A stretch of 64,000 bases of DNA from the NCBI GenBank assembly GCA_964247055.1, contig OZ176057.1, positions 6,289,327 to 6,353,326 on the forward strand, in the 5' to 3' direction. The stretch is from Paragordius varius. Taxonomy: Eukaryota > Nematomorpha. Shown piece by piece: positions 11,869 to 23,844 of this stretch (the first letter of the stretch is position 1; each line of letters begins with the position of its first letter). The notes below the pieces were generated by a model. The model did not search any database. It saw only the letters and a list, made by a program, of their open reading frames with translations, and had not been told where the DNA came from. A program made the translations under genes and the position numbers.

Positions 11869-14800
11869 TCAATAAATAGTGTTGGGCCTTAGAGGTGCAT
11901 TTGAGTAATCAGAATCTGGAAAGCGTTCAGAATATCTTTGTGGTCTCAAATATTTCACAGAAACCAAATTTCCTGCATAAAATATATTATTAATGTTATA
12001 AAAACCCTGTTGCATAAAATATAAACCTTTATTTTTATATCGAAAAATATATGTATCTATCTTTTGTGCGCAAGAAATATAAATCCACAATAAATAGGAG
12101 CTTAAAATTTTTTTATAATATATATATGCAATGAAAAAAATGTAATTTTGATAATTTTTAACCTGCAAACCACCAACCATGTAAAGCTCTGTACGCTTCA
12201 CCAGCCATTTTACAAGTTTGACATTTCAAGTAAACGCAACCCTAAAGGGATAAAACTGCTTAATAATCAAATTTATTATTATATTATTTTGATATATTAA
12301 TATTCAAGTAAATATATGTAATAAATATGGGCTAATACATTAACTATTAAAAATAAAAATTTGTCAAATCTTAATTGAAAATAAATAAGCAAAAATAACC
12401 AATTTTGTTTATTATATAGGATATTGTTAATGTTTTAAAACAAAAAAGCAGCATACTTCAGGACTTTGATGATCAATTACCATATGAACAATTTCAACAG
12501 CTGGTCCACATTTGAGTAAGATGGCATTTTTGATTTTTTCAGGCCAATCGTTACCCATTTCCCTGTTACAACAATAATAATTTTAAAAAAAATATTTGAT
12601 AAAATTTATATTTAATATAAGAATATAGTTATTTTTGAATAAAAATATAAGGATTAATAACAGTTAATTTAACAACATGCCCAGTAGTTTTTGCTTCAAA
12701 CTTTATTTTTAATCATTTATGCCATACAATACTTGATAATGATTATATCCTTAATACAAACCCAAAAAAGTTAAGTTTAAAAAATTACAAATCTTTTTTT
12801 TAATTAAGTTTTTTCAAGCCAAACTTAGATATTAGAAAGGCGATTAAAGAAAGAAACTAATTACAAATGTCGATTATTAAACATATTCCGTATTTTGAGA
12901 CATGGGGTAAGGCCCTGAGCTCCAATTTGATTGAGAGTATCGAAAGCTGGTCCTTGCCACAAACAAGAATTCTTGTTTGAGAAATTATTTTCATTTTTCG
13001 GATGATTGTTGGTATTTAGAAAATTATTGTCTTTTTCAGGCAAGAGTCCTTCAATATTATTTTGCTAAAAATATATGAAAAAAAATTTGAGTAAACTATT
13101 TGTATGTATATTGGAATATAGCTCTAAATATTTATATTTTTTGCATATACTTGACTTTAGAGAATCATTTAATCACTTAAAAAAGGTTTGTGCCAAAATA
13201 TATATTTATATATATGACTATTTTGCTAGTTTTTTACAATTATTTCATATTTTACGATATTTGGCAACCAATTTCATCCGGATTTTGGGATAAAAGAAGC
13301 ATATTAATATATTAAAGAGTTTTGATGAAAAAAACAGAAAATAAATTCAATTATATTACCATATCCATTTACAATTGTCATGAGAATATCACATTTTTAT
13401 TTTATGTTTTAACTCAATTTATAACAATTTTTCGATTAGTTAATTAATCACATTCAAGATTAACATTACAGTAGAATATTAAATGGGCTAACTTACATCA
13501 AAAGTTGTTTGAAAGAAAGCAGCTAAAATAGAAAAGAGCATATCATTGAACAAAAAGGTAAAAAAGTCAAAAATTAATACATAATAATTTATGTTGGATT
13601 CTCTTATTTATGCCAATAAAATATCTTTTTTTATAATATTTTTTAAAATGGTAAAATCTTTCATAACCGATTAAAAATAAGGTTAAAAGGTTGACAATTT
13701 TTCCAAAAAGTTTTAAATTGGTAATATTTGATAACCGGTATATATAACGCGTAGTCATGTTTTCTGATTAAAAAAAGTAAATGATAAATATTAAGCTTAA
13801 AAAGAAAATCAAACTATTTCATATCTTGATTGTTCTCAGCTTTCTATTTAACTACATAATTATATTATTATATGATTGTGTGTACAATTCTTTATTCCCC
13901 ATTTTGTAACCCAAAATAATTATCAATATTTTTTTTTAAAAATATGTTATCAATATTTTCATAAAAGATAATTAATTTTATACGTTTTGTCCTTATTATA
14001 ATTGTAATTTTACCTTTCTATAACCATTTTTTGACGAGAAAAAAGATAATAATTTTTTTTGGAAAATAAAAGAACAAACTTTGAAAGTTGTTTTTGGGGT
14101 GTTTGAATTCTGTTGTCGGGTAGTGGTAACCGATGGCAACCAGCGCCAAACATCAAAAGGTTCGCCCGAAATCGTTTGCGTTTCAAGTCGTAAACGACTT
14201 TCATGTTGATTTATTTGATCACAAACACATTCCCATAGCTTTGATTGAGCTTTTCTGAAGGAAAAATATTCGAAATTTAAAAAGATAAAATATTTATATA
14301 TTTTTTTGTAAAGAAATCCATAATTTGTAATATACGTGAAGAAAAATTAAAAAATGATGAATTATATCAGATTCAATTGTAATCTTTTGTAGGTTATATA
14401 GAATAATACTTTATTGCAAAATTCAAGTTAATATGCAAATACTAATCTGTGAAAAGGAAATCCCAAATTTATTAAAATAAAAAAAATAAAACATAAAAAA
14501 ATAATAACAAAAAATATTGCGATATCACCTGTTCAAATTTGGATTTTAGGCAGCCAAAAAATATTAAAAATCAAGTAAAATAAAAACAATAATATAATAA
14601 AAATTTATTTTATTTTTTTAATTTACACCACATTCTAGTAATTTAAAAAAGAAACCTATTTTGAGGTGATATAAGCATATCTTTAACATGAGCCAACGCA
14701 ACATACCCATAAGGGTAATTTATAGGATCTGCCCTATGCATTCTATCATTTTCTTCAACAAATTCTAATGTTCGAAAATATAAAAATAATTTTAAGGAGA

Positions 14801-17800
14801 AAATTTTAAATGAAAATACAGTAAAAAGTAAAGATTATACGGTGGACAAAATGTAAAAATAAAAAGACAAATAAATATTTTTTTCAAAAGACAACCCCAT
14901 ACTATTTAAATATTGAGCTTATTTCAATATAACTGTTTGAAAATGTAAAAATAATTTTAAGGAGAAAATTTTAAATGAAAATACAGTAAAAAGTGAAATT
15001 ATACGGGGAAAATGTAAAATAAATAGAATTTTTAAAAGACAACCTATTTTTTTTTAAATTTAAATCTACCCATATAAATGATTTTTTTACAATTAAATTA
15101 TATGATTAATTGTGTTACCAATATACATCTCTATTCCACACTTTGAAATTTTTAACAATTATTTAAATATAATAAATTGGTCTTTTTTTACGTGTCCGTA
15201 TAATTTCCGTTTTTATGGATATTTATATGGCGCATAGTTTAATATTTTTTCAGTATTATTTTATTTTAAAACAAAAAATTAGTTTTTAAAAATAATATAC
15301 ATTGAAATATAGATAATTTTTAATCTTGTAAAACATATAATTTTATTTGAGGGTAAATTTTGAATTGTTTAAGAGTAAATTTGAATTGTAAATGGCAGAT
15401 AATAAAACTTTATTTTATAGAAAATATAAATTAAATTAATATATACCAATAACTTTATGTAGCATTTCGTAAATTAGTTCTTGATTTTTGCGCCGTTTTT
15501 GAAGGAATGCGAAAAATCCATAACCCAAACTGCCCAAAAGAGTTAAAGCTATAAAATATAAATAAAATATTAACTAAAAAATTCATTGTTAGTTATAAAA
15601 ATGGTTATGAAATCTTTATAAATTAACACAATAGTATATGGTAAATTTTAAAGTTTTTAAATAAATTTTGAATTCAAAATCAATCAAATTTTTTTAAATC
15701 CAAAAGATGCGCATTCATCTATATCCATATTATATTATATAAATTATATAAATGTAATTTTTGTTTAATGTTTTAAATACTCTATTTTTCCCATTTTTAA
15801 GGCTAATAAGTTAGTTTAATCATCCATAATTTTACGCACACTAAACTATATATTTGCAAATATTTCTTTAAAGAAAATAAAAAAAATTTTAAATAAAGAA
15901 ATTTGTAAATAAAAAATAAATTAATTACCCAATAAAATGGTCAAAAATTTGCCAAATATAATGGCAAAAATCTTTGCTATTTTACACCAAAGAGGTGTTT
16001 TAGGTTTCAAACATTTTAACCAATACACTTCATGCGGACTGCTTACTGCCATACCAAATTTATCTGAGAGTCTAAAAATATATCAATATACCATTAACAA
16101 AGTGCAAATTCAATCTTGAAATAAATTATGAGTTTTTATGATTAAAAATCACCTAATTTTTTATATATTTTTAAAAAATGATATTAAAAACAAATAAACT
16201 ATGCCTCAAAGATATATTTCACGTAATAGAATTATATTACTGCCCAAAACAAAAAAATTATTTTTAAAGGTAAATTTGAATTGTTCAAGGGTGAATTTGA
16301 ACGGTAAATAATTCTCAATTTTTAATATTGTTCATCATTAATTGTAAATTATTTCATTAGTAAAATATTCTCTAAAAATTAAATATTTTTTTTAAATTTA
16401 AAATTAATTTTTTATACAATATACGTTAAATTAAAAAATAAAATGATATTTTTCATACTCAATTCCCCAATGTGGATTATTGTGAAACATTGCTAGAACA
16501 GCCAATAAATAATCATTCAATTCTTGATGAGACGTTTTAGCCTTAAATATATTTGATAAAAAAAAGTTAACAAATATAAAAATTTATTTTAATTTTTTCA
16601 CTAAAATTAATTTTTAAAATACAGTAAAAACTGAAATTATAAGGACAAAACGTAAAATTATAAAGGCAAATATTTTTTTGAATAATTAAATTTTTCCTTT
16701 AAAACTATGTATCTATGATTATATAATAGTGTCTTATATATATCAATATTACATAATTTAATATACAAAATAATGAGTTTTATTCAAAAAAAAATCAAGA
16801 TTAAGTATGGGGTTGTCTTTTGAAAAAACATATTTGTCGTTATAGGTTTTATCCATGTAATTTCAATTTTACTCAATTTTTACGAATTAATTAATTTAAA
16901 AGATATATTAAAAATAAAATTTATCTGAAATAATAGAAAAAATTATTTTAATAATCGATATTATTGGCTTTTAAATATAGATGGAATAAAAATTGTTTAA
17001 ATAAGTAATTTATTACATAAAAAAATTTAAATAATCATTATTAAAAAAATAAATTACATATCGTGATTTTAATTGCAAAATGATATCGTCAGTTGACATA
17101 TTCCCAGACATTGAATCTGCACTTTTAAACATTGAACAGGCGTCTTTTCCTTATAATAAAAATATCAAAATCAATATTTTAACTTTTTTTAAGCGACCGG
17201 TCAAAACCGTATGCATTCGTTTTTTTATACATAAAGCGTTTAAAAAACTAATTTTTAAAAATAAATAAAAATATATACCAGCTTTGTTTGATAAAATAGT
17301 ATATATAAGGCGAGCAAGCTTGGGTATAACTAAATGGTTTTGTTCTTGTAAACATTTCTATATCCAAAAAAATATATTATTTTAAATTAATGAAATGATT
17401 TTAATAAAAATGTTTTGATTATAATATATTATACCGTATCCTCCGTCTGACATTGTATGTTTGTTATTTGACCTAAAAAATTGTATATTATAGATATTAA
17501 ATAATCCTAAATAAGTATTTATAATTTGATTGTTGCAAAATTCTCGACAAACTACAGTAAAAGTTTTTATAATAATTTTGGAATTAAATTATGATATGTG
17601 TAAAAAAACTTTTGAAATCTTTTTGCGTCGGTGATTTGGTCCATGATGATTGTGAGTGTGAAATATATTTTTTGGGGCCTTTAAATTCATTCTTTGTAAA
17701 AGCCACAATAAGGAGATAAATTAAGGCTAATGTAAACAGGGCAGTGAGTAATTTCTGAAGAACCGATGGAGTTAAAACGATGAAGGAATCGAAAAGCTTT

Positions 17801-18762
17801 TGTGCAATTGATTTTAGATTGGTGAAAATGTTTGAATTTAAATAATAATTCTGATTATTTCTTCGAGATTTCAGCTGCCGATTTGAAAAGGAGTAATTAT
17901 AAGGATCGTTTGGTGTTTTTCTCGTCTGCTTAAAAGATTTATTTCTAATGCCCTCCGGCGTATTGTAATATGAATCATCAATATATTCAATTCCATCCTC
18001 GTTTTCATAATCGTGTTGGTCTTTTCTAGTACTTGATAGATTTAAACGTTCAAATTTATTTTGTTGAGTAGGACTTTGCCTTCTGTAAACACCAGATGAT
18101 CTATATTTTGGATTTCGGTTCAAATATTCAGAAACATGGTTATAATCCTCATCTTCATTCTCTATTATATTATTGGTATTTCGTGGAAAATTTGTATCGG
18201 AAATATTTTTTTGATAATTTTTTTCGGTATTATTTTTATTAGGTGTTAAACCGCTAATGGTAGAACGAGACCTTATGAGTGGATAGGGATTCGAAGTTTC
18301 ATCTTTGCTATTATCAGATGAACGGCCTATAGTGTTGTGTGGCATTTCCTCTGTCCTGTAATTACTGTTTAATCTACTAATGTTTAAAAGTTTTTCAGAT
18401 TTGTTTTTTATAACTTTGTCATTTTTTGGCAAGGGTGTTGGTGGAGAAACGATCGTTTTGGGTTTAGTTTTTGGCTCAGAATTTTTTTCTAAAGAAAAAT
18501 TATGGTTTTCATCAATAAGAAGTTTTTTGGTTGATCTAGTTATTCTTGTTTTGACTTGATGCGAATCAACGATATTTTCATCACCATATTCATTTATCGG
18601 TTGATCAGATAATTGTTCTAAAACGCGTTTAAGTTTTTTCTGGTATAAATTTCGAGTTGTTTGAGTGATAGGTCCCACATTTTCTCCCAACTCCTTTAGT
18701 TTCTTTCTTAATTCCTCGTCCGTTAAACTTTCAATGTTAATTTGATGCGAAGCAGATACCAT
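11869..18762 (-). CDS. LEMD3: Inner nuclear membrane protein MAN1 (LEMD3), 13 exons
   Basis: Minus-strand exons: 18762-17610, 17551-17435, 17329-17279, 17149-17058, 16541-16459, 16071-15929, 15548-15447, 14764-14656, 14254-14080, 13064-12865, 12562-12457, 12241-12163, 11972-11869. All have GT..AG borders and the phases close, giving about 837 residues (human 911). Order: LEM domain (residues ~8-47, LTDEELRKKLKELG..GP), a long Ser/Asn-rich nuclear region, TM1 (LFTLALIYLLIVAF), a lumenal domain with paired Cys, TM2 (FLTILLALTLLGSLGYGFF), the MAN1 winged-helix region (YVALAHVKDMLISPQNR, VWRWLPS), the strongly conserved GLTPCLKIRNMF linker, and a C-terminal UHM/RRM (GCVYLKC..ALHGWWFAG..RYSERFPDS) that binds SMADs in other animals. 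The start at 18762 is chosen because the LEM domain begins at once; the in-frame ATG at 18852 would overlap PGGT1B. Exon 2 (17435-17551) is the least certain. The linker before LTPC carries an Asn-rich insert. Confidence 0.9.
13860..14012. mobile_element. Partial MITE in a MAN1 intron
   Basis: Only one arm is clear (TACGTTTTGTCC, then a TAATTTTACC end near 14012), together with the A+T-rich centre of the family. It lies in the intron between the 13064-12865 and 14254-14080 exons. Confidence 0.45.
14772..15050. repeat. Local tandem duplication inside a MAN1 intron
   Basis: The stretch from TAAAAATAATTTTAAGGAG through TACAGTAAAAAG and the following MITE arm occurs twice, starting near 14779 and near 14945, a period of about 166 bases. 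The first unit begins beside the splice acceptor of the 14764-14656 exon. The duplication therefore gives the MITE a second left arm (14818 onward), while the full element is 14982-15217. Confidence 0.75.
14982..15217. mobile_element. Palindromic MITE copy in a MAN1 intron
   Basis: The left arm is TACAGTAAAAAGTGAAATTA and the right arm is GTCCGTATAATTTCCGTTTT. The centre contains the family's TGTGTTACCAAT..ACATCTCTATT segment. It is inserted between MAN1 exons 15548-15447 and 14764-14656. Confidence 0.7.
15226..15412. repeat. Second dispersed short repeat family, copy in MAN1 intron
   Basis: Starting near GCGCATAGTTTAATATTTTTT and ending in imperfect ~20-base repeats of the type GGGTGAATTTGAATTGT. 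Relatives lie at 16225-16312, 20953-21140, 47150-47383 and 57666-57830. The class is unknown; the copies are A+T-rich and non-coding. Confidence 0.55.
16225..16312. repeat. Partial copy of the second repeat family
   Basis: It retains the GGTAAATTTGAATTGTTCAA and GGGTGAATTTGAACGGTAAA segments typical of this family's end. It lies in a MAN1 intron. Confidence 0.45.
16620..16874. mobile_element. Palindromic MITE copy in a MAN1 intron
   Basis: The left arm is TACAGTAAAAACTGAAATTA and the right arm includes GGGTTGTCTTTTGAAAAA and TAATTTCAATTTTACT. It lies between MAN1 exons 17149-17058 and 16541-16459. Confidence 0.75.
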
Positions 18763-18820
18763 AATGTTCAGTGAATGAATGATTTGGCGCACCTCAAAAA
18801 TTATTTTGGTTTGGATTTGA
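18763..18820. promoter_or_regulatory. 58-base divergent start region between MAN1 and PGGT1B
   Basis: The MAN1 ATG (18762, minus) and the PGGT1B ATG (18821, plus) face away from each other with 58 bases between. A TGA lies directly before the PGGT1B ATG in frame, which fixes that start as the first possible in this exon. Both 5' UTRs and core promoters must overlap here or extend into the neighbouring gene's first exon, unless an upstream non-coding exon exists. No TATA box is evident on either strand; both genes are housekeeping types, for which TATA-less bidirectional promoters are common. Confidence 0.65.
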
Positions 18821-21800
18821 ATGAGTTTAATAAAAGTAATCTCAAATGACAATCTCTACACCGATAAGCTTGTTAAATTTGTTTTATTTTGCCTTGATAG
18901 TTTACCTTTTGATGTCGTTTATGTAGAAAGTAGCAAGTTTTTTTACCTTATTCCTTAGATTAACCATACTCTTTTTCTGTTTGGGTTCTTTAGCCATCGT
19001 AGATAAATTGAATGTTTTGAAAAACCCGAAAAATTATTTCGATTGGATTAAAGGCTTGTACATCTCTTCTCCACATCAAACTGGATTTGCCAGTTCATAT
19101 CTTTTTACCGATAATTGCGATTCAAACACTCAACCATTATATAATTATACTCATTTAACTATGACTCTTAGTGCAATATTATCGCTAAAAATCTTGGCGT
19201 CTGCCTTTAAAGATCTCAAAAATGATATTGAAACATTTTTAGATTCCATAAAACTTCCAATATTCAATGGTTTAAAATCGTACGCTCATCCAGATGGCAG
19301 GTATAATGTTTTATAAATTTTAATTATATTGCTAACTTTTCTGGATTTTATATAAAAACTTAAAAAAAATAATATATCACGCAAAAACTATATGTTTAAA
19401 ATGCTTCTTTAACGGTTAAGCTAAATCTATCCTTATTACATATCCAGATTAATATATTGCTTTCTAAACTTTATTACTTTTTTTCGTAATTGCATTTTGA
19501 GGCAGTTATATTCTAGAGCTTAATTTGCCAATATTAACTACTAATTTCAAGGCTGTTTTGGTTAAAATTTAATCATAGAACGTATTATAAAAAAAATCAA
19601 ATTTTTTACTAACCTCTAGTCTTCTGAATTCAAATAGTTCCAGACAGGACTAGCTGATAATAAAATCAATAAATATCAAAAATTTGATGGTATATTGTCA
19701 TTTAAAAGCTTTTTTAAAGTTAATTATATATAACCATAATATACAATAAATAGTCTTGTTATATTAGCGATATATAAATTATTAAAAAAATGAGGCGAAA
19801 CAGTTTGATGAAGATATTTAACCTTTTTTTAAAAAAATTACTTTTGTATCATGAGCTAAAAAGCTAAATATATCATCAATTTGGCATAAGTTAAATATTT
19901 TCAAGATATTCATATTTGTCTGTTATAAAAAAATTATGTCTAGTTTTAAAGTTTGTCTGGATAATTACATATTTTACTGTAAAACTATTCTTAAAGGTTA
20001 TAAAGTGTTTAATGGTTATATTTTACTTTGTTAAAAATATTTAACATTAGTATTTATTTTTTTCAAGTTTTGGCCCCATTGTGGTGGAGAGTGAGCGAGA
20101 TGTCAGATTTATATATTGTGCTTCTGCAATATGTGCCATCTATGACGATTTCACGCATATTGATTCTCAAAAATGTATACATTTTATTATGCAATGCTTG
20201 GTATATAAATTTATTATATTTAGTTTAAATTATTATATATAAATATTTTAGAGTTTATTTGCTTTCATTTTTAGGGATGTTTTAAAACTTTATAAAGAAT
20301 TCTAAAGAAAAATCACTTTTTAATTGGTTTTTAATTTTAGACTATGACCTGAATAATATAGGTGTATTATAAACATCATATTCTAATATTAATAATTGAC
20401 AGGTTTTTAAAATAAAACAAGGGCTTATTTATTTTATAAATATTGAAAATTGTTTTTCAATTATGTGTATATATTGTGCTATATTTTTTTAATAATAATT
20501 GGGGAAATATTATTTTTATATTTGTAGACATATGAAGGGGCCTTTGGACAGGTCCCTAACGCTGAAGCACATGGTATTTAAAAAAATTAATACTTTTAAT
20601 ATTATTAACTTTATAAGCTTACTCTAAATAATATTTAAAAATTATTAAATAAAAAAACTTATATAAAATATATTTTTTCATCCATATATCTTTTTTAACT
20701 TGAATTTTTAAAAAACATTTATAAGTTGCCAAATATGGTAAAATGCTCATAAAATTTTCATATTTTTTAAAAAATTTTCATAAAAAAATACTTTCTCTTT
20801 TATCATTTGTGTCAGTTTAGTATAAAATTACTATATATATCTTTTGAAATTCAAATTTATTTACCATTGAACAATGCAAATCACCCTAAAATAATTTTTG
20901 TGTTTTTGGGCAGCTAATATAACTCATTATTATTATAAAATATGTTCTTTTGACATAGTTTATTATTTTTTAGTATTATATTAATTTTAAACGTAATTTA
21001 TTTTGTAAAAGTATATAAAATATAAGTAATTTTTTTAAAAAAACACATGATTTATTTTAGGGTATAATTAAAGTTTAAGGTTGAATTTAAATTGTTTTAG
21101 GGTTATTTAAAGTTTAAGGGTGCTTTTGAACTAAATGGTATATATTACTATTTTTAGGTGGTTCTACATTCTGTGCCATAGCCAGTTTATATTTATTGCT
21201 TCAAAATAATAAAACATCCTTAAAAGTTTCTCAAAACAACTTTGCTTTTATTCAAAACTTTGCGGAACGGTATAGAAATATAGTGAGATGGTGTTTCATG
21301 AGAGCTAATTATTGTAATGGTTTTACGTTTTTGCTTTTTAAATTGTAAATTTTTTGAAAAAAATTAAAAAAAAACAATAATATTAAATTGTCTTGAAAAA
21401 TTCAAATAAAATATTTTATTTTTTTTATATATTGGAATGATATATTTTTATAAACTATTTTTTAGACATATTTGAAGGATTTAACAATTTATATTAAATT
21501 TTATTAAAATGAATTTTTGCTAAAGAAAATTCTTATTAAATTGTTTAGTAAAAATTGAAATTATACGGACAAAACGTAAAAATATAAAGACAAATATTTT
21601 TTTCTAAAAGACAACCCCATATTTAATATAATGTTTTTCATACAAGCTATAGTTACACTTATAAAATAGAGAATTGTGTTAGTCTTATATATTTCTCGCT
21701 TTACCAATTAAAACAACGAATTATATTGATATAATTCTAGATTTAAAAAAATGGTTGTCTTTGAAAAAAATATTTGCCTCTATATTTTTAAGTTTTTTCC

Positions 21801-23804
21801 GTAATTACAGTTTTTACTGTAAAATTATTTTAAAAATAATGGCGTTACTGAATTTTTGGTTAAATTTTTATAAAAATTTGAATTTTGTTAACAAAAATTT
21901 ATATGGTATTTTTTTATTTTAGATCAAAATTCGAAAGACCCTACGAGCTATATTGGGTTTAATGGACGCCCTAACAAAGATACTGATAGCTGTTATACTT
22001 TTTGGATTGGTGCCACTTTAAATGTAACTATTTCAATATATAGTAAAAATTGAACAAAAATAAAAATATAAAGACAAATATTTTTCAAAAAGACAACCTC
22101 ATACCTTTTAAATTTTGATTTTTTGAATTAAAACTCATTGTTTATCTCTTCAAGTATAAAATAGTGATATAAATTACTAACGCCATCAATTATGTATTTT
22201 ATGATTGTAATTAAATGATTTTTTAGGGTATGGATGTCTCTTGATAAAAAATATCCGTATTATTTCAATTTTTACTTTGCTATATTTTGGTTATTTCAGT
22301 AAAAATTGAAATTAAAAAAATAAAAATAATTATTTTTTCCTATAAAATTTTATATACAAAATTAATATTATGCGGACAAAACCTAATAACTAGAGATAAA
22401 TATTTTTTTAAAAACACTTTTTTGAACCGCAAAGTAGAATGGAGTTTTATATTGGTAACACAATTGAATATATTTTACAATAATTATTGATATAGTGTTA
22501 TATTTTAAAATTAATATTTGTCTTTATGATTTTACGTTCCGTATAATTTCAATTTTCCCTGTAATTGTGATGATATATTTGCATCGATTTTACGAATATT
22601 GGTAAATTAAGATTTCATATGTCTTTTTATAATATAGCAGTTTTAAGCGTTTTGTTTTCACCTCATATTACAGTATAAACGGAAATTATACTGACAACAC
22701 GTAAAAATATAAAGACAAATATATTTTCTAAAAGATAACCCCATACTTTTTAAGTCTTGATTTATTTTTTAACTCATTGTTTTAAATGGCAAAGTGTGAA
22801 ATAGAGATATATAATATCTACACAATCAATTTATATTATACAATAGTAACTAAGTAGCTTATAGGGAAGCATTTAGGTATTAGAAAGTATGGCTGTCTTT
22901 TGATAATAATATTTGTCTTTATTTTCACGTTTTGTCCGTATAATTTTAATTTTTACTCTAATTTTTGCTAATATATTTTATAGATACTGTCCAAAATGTC
23001 ACCTAATACTGCTTTGTCTCCAATGTTAATTCAACACAAAAAATTGTTATTCGAAACTTTCATAGAAAATAAAGGGCCTTATATCACTCATTATTTATTG
23101 GATTTGATGCAAGATACAATACGGGGTGGTTTTAAAAAGGATATGGATATTGAGAATCCTGGTTTTATAATTTATAAATATTTTTGCCTATTATATTGAA
23201 ATTTGAAATTCTTTTTACTAATTTACATTTTAAAACCTTAAGTTTTCCTACACAAATTATAATTTTATAGATTTTGTTCCATATATATCTCTATTTTATA
23301 CTTAAAAAAATCAAAAAATACTCATTTTTGAATAATTTTTTATGTCTTATCGTTTTGTCAGTTTGTTTCAATTTTTACTAAAAAGTTCGAAGTTAAAACG
23401 CAACGAAACTCAGTTTTTTAAGTTGATTATTTAAAATGAAACGGATGAAGCAATAAAATATGGTTATCTTTTTTATGAGAGTTTTTTGTTTTGATTTTAA
23501 ATAATTTAGAAGACTTAATTCCAAAATATGGTTTTTTACTGTTGATTGTCTTTATTTATCGCAGTAGTCCAATTAAAATTGTTGATTTTTTACTTTTTTT
23601 GAATGGTTTTGATATAATCGCACTCTAAGTATTGCATTTGATGTATTTTATATCAATTTTATTTGTATAGATCCTCTCCATACATACTTGAGTTTGTGTG
23701 CTTTATCTTTAATAAGTCAAACAACAAATGTTACTTCTGATGGCGATAAAAATTTTACCATATTGAAAAAACGGATTGATTCAGCTTTAATCATGCCTTT
23801 GTGA
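18821..23804 (+). CDS. PGGT1B: Geranylgeranyltransferase type I beta subunit, 8 exons
   Basis: Exons: 18821-18936, 18959-19300, 20068-20200, 20528-20573, 21158-21313, 21923-22023, 22984-23161, 23671-23804. Phases close, giving 401 residues (human 377). With the shared alpha subunit it attaches geranylgeranyl to CAAX proteins such as Rho GTPases. It aligns along its length: FVLFCLDSLP, LTILFFCLGSL, the DVRFIYCASAIC repeat, the glycine-rich GGSTFCAIASL repeat, RWCFMR, FNGRPNKDTDSCYTFW with the zinc ligands Asp and Cys (D-x-C), and DPLHTYLSLCALSL with the third zinc ligand His. The start ATG follows an in-frame TGA directly. The 767- to 960-base introns contrast with a 22-base first intron. Introns 5 and 6 are loaded with MITEs. 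Confidence 0.93.
18937..18958 (+). other. 22-base intron of PGGT1B
   Basis: Between VESS and K-LTILFF the alignment to other PGGT1B proteins is gapless only if GTTTTTTTACCTTATTCCTTAG is removed. Read through, this segment brings an in-frame TAG and shifts the frame (22 is not a multiple of three). It has GT and AG borders and a pyrimidine-rich body. The neighbouring genes also have short introns (42 bases in ELP6, 58 in MAN1). Confidence 0.75.
20953..21140. repeat. Second repeat family, copy in PGGT1B intron 4
   Basis: It begins CATAGTTTATTATTTTTTAG and ends with two or three imperfect GGGT-(A/G)-ATTTAAATTG repeats just before exon 5, like the copies at 15226, 47150 and 57666. Confidence 0.5.
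21546..21821. mobile_element. Palindromic MITE copy in PGGT1B intron 5
   Basis: One of the best-preserved copies: left arm AAATTGAAATTATACGGACA, then AACGTAAAAATATAAAGAC; right arm AATGGTTGTCTTTG, then CAGTTTTTACTGTA. It sits 102 bases before the exon 6 start. Confidence 0.8.
22039..22278. mobile_element. Palindromic MITE copy 1 in PGGT1B intron 6
   Basis: The left arm has lost the ATTATACGGAC block but keeps AAAAATATAAAGACAAATAT and AAGACAACCTCATACC. The right arm ends TATTTCAATTTTTACTTT. It starts only 15 bases after the exon 6 donor. Confidence 0.65.
22296..22562. mobile_element. Palindromic MITE copy 2 in PGGT1B intron 6
   Basis: It begins CAGTAAAAATTGAAATT; an inner TATGCGGACAAAACC is still visible. 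It ends GTATAATTTCAATTTTCCCT followed by GTA. It lies directly after the previous copy. Confidence 0.6.
22669..22960. mobile_element. Palindromic MITE copy 3 in PGGT1B intron 6
   Basis: The left arm is TACAGTATAAACGGAAATTA; the right arm has TATGGCTGTCTTTTGAT, then CACGTTTTGTCCGTATAATT. It ends 24 bases before exon 7. Three copies therefore make up most of this 960-base intron. Confidence 0.75.
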
Positions 23805-23838
23805 TATTATTAATTAATGCAGCATTTTGTATTCTCTA

Positions 23839-23844
23839 AATAAA
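23839..23844 (+). terminator. Poly(A) signal of PGGT1B
   Basis: AATAAA lies 35 bases past the PGGT1B stop codon. Confidence 0.45.

Noticed and set aside
14010-14204. Minus-strand frame of 64 codons with an ATG
   Set aside because: Another frame of MAN1 exon 14254-14080; the exon frame gives the conserved VWRWLPS motif.
17584-18852. Single-exon 422-residue LEM protein (emerin-like)
   Set aside because: The frame is exon 1 of the longer MAN1 gene: a donor at 17609 joins in phase to exons leading to the UHM domain, and the extra N-terminal residues overlap PGGT1B.
20028-20228. Open frame of 66 codons on the plus strand
   Set aside because: It overlaps PGGT1B exon 3 in another frame; the exon frame matches the family, this one does not.
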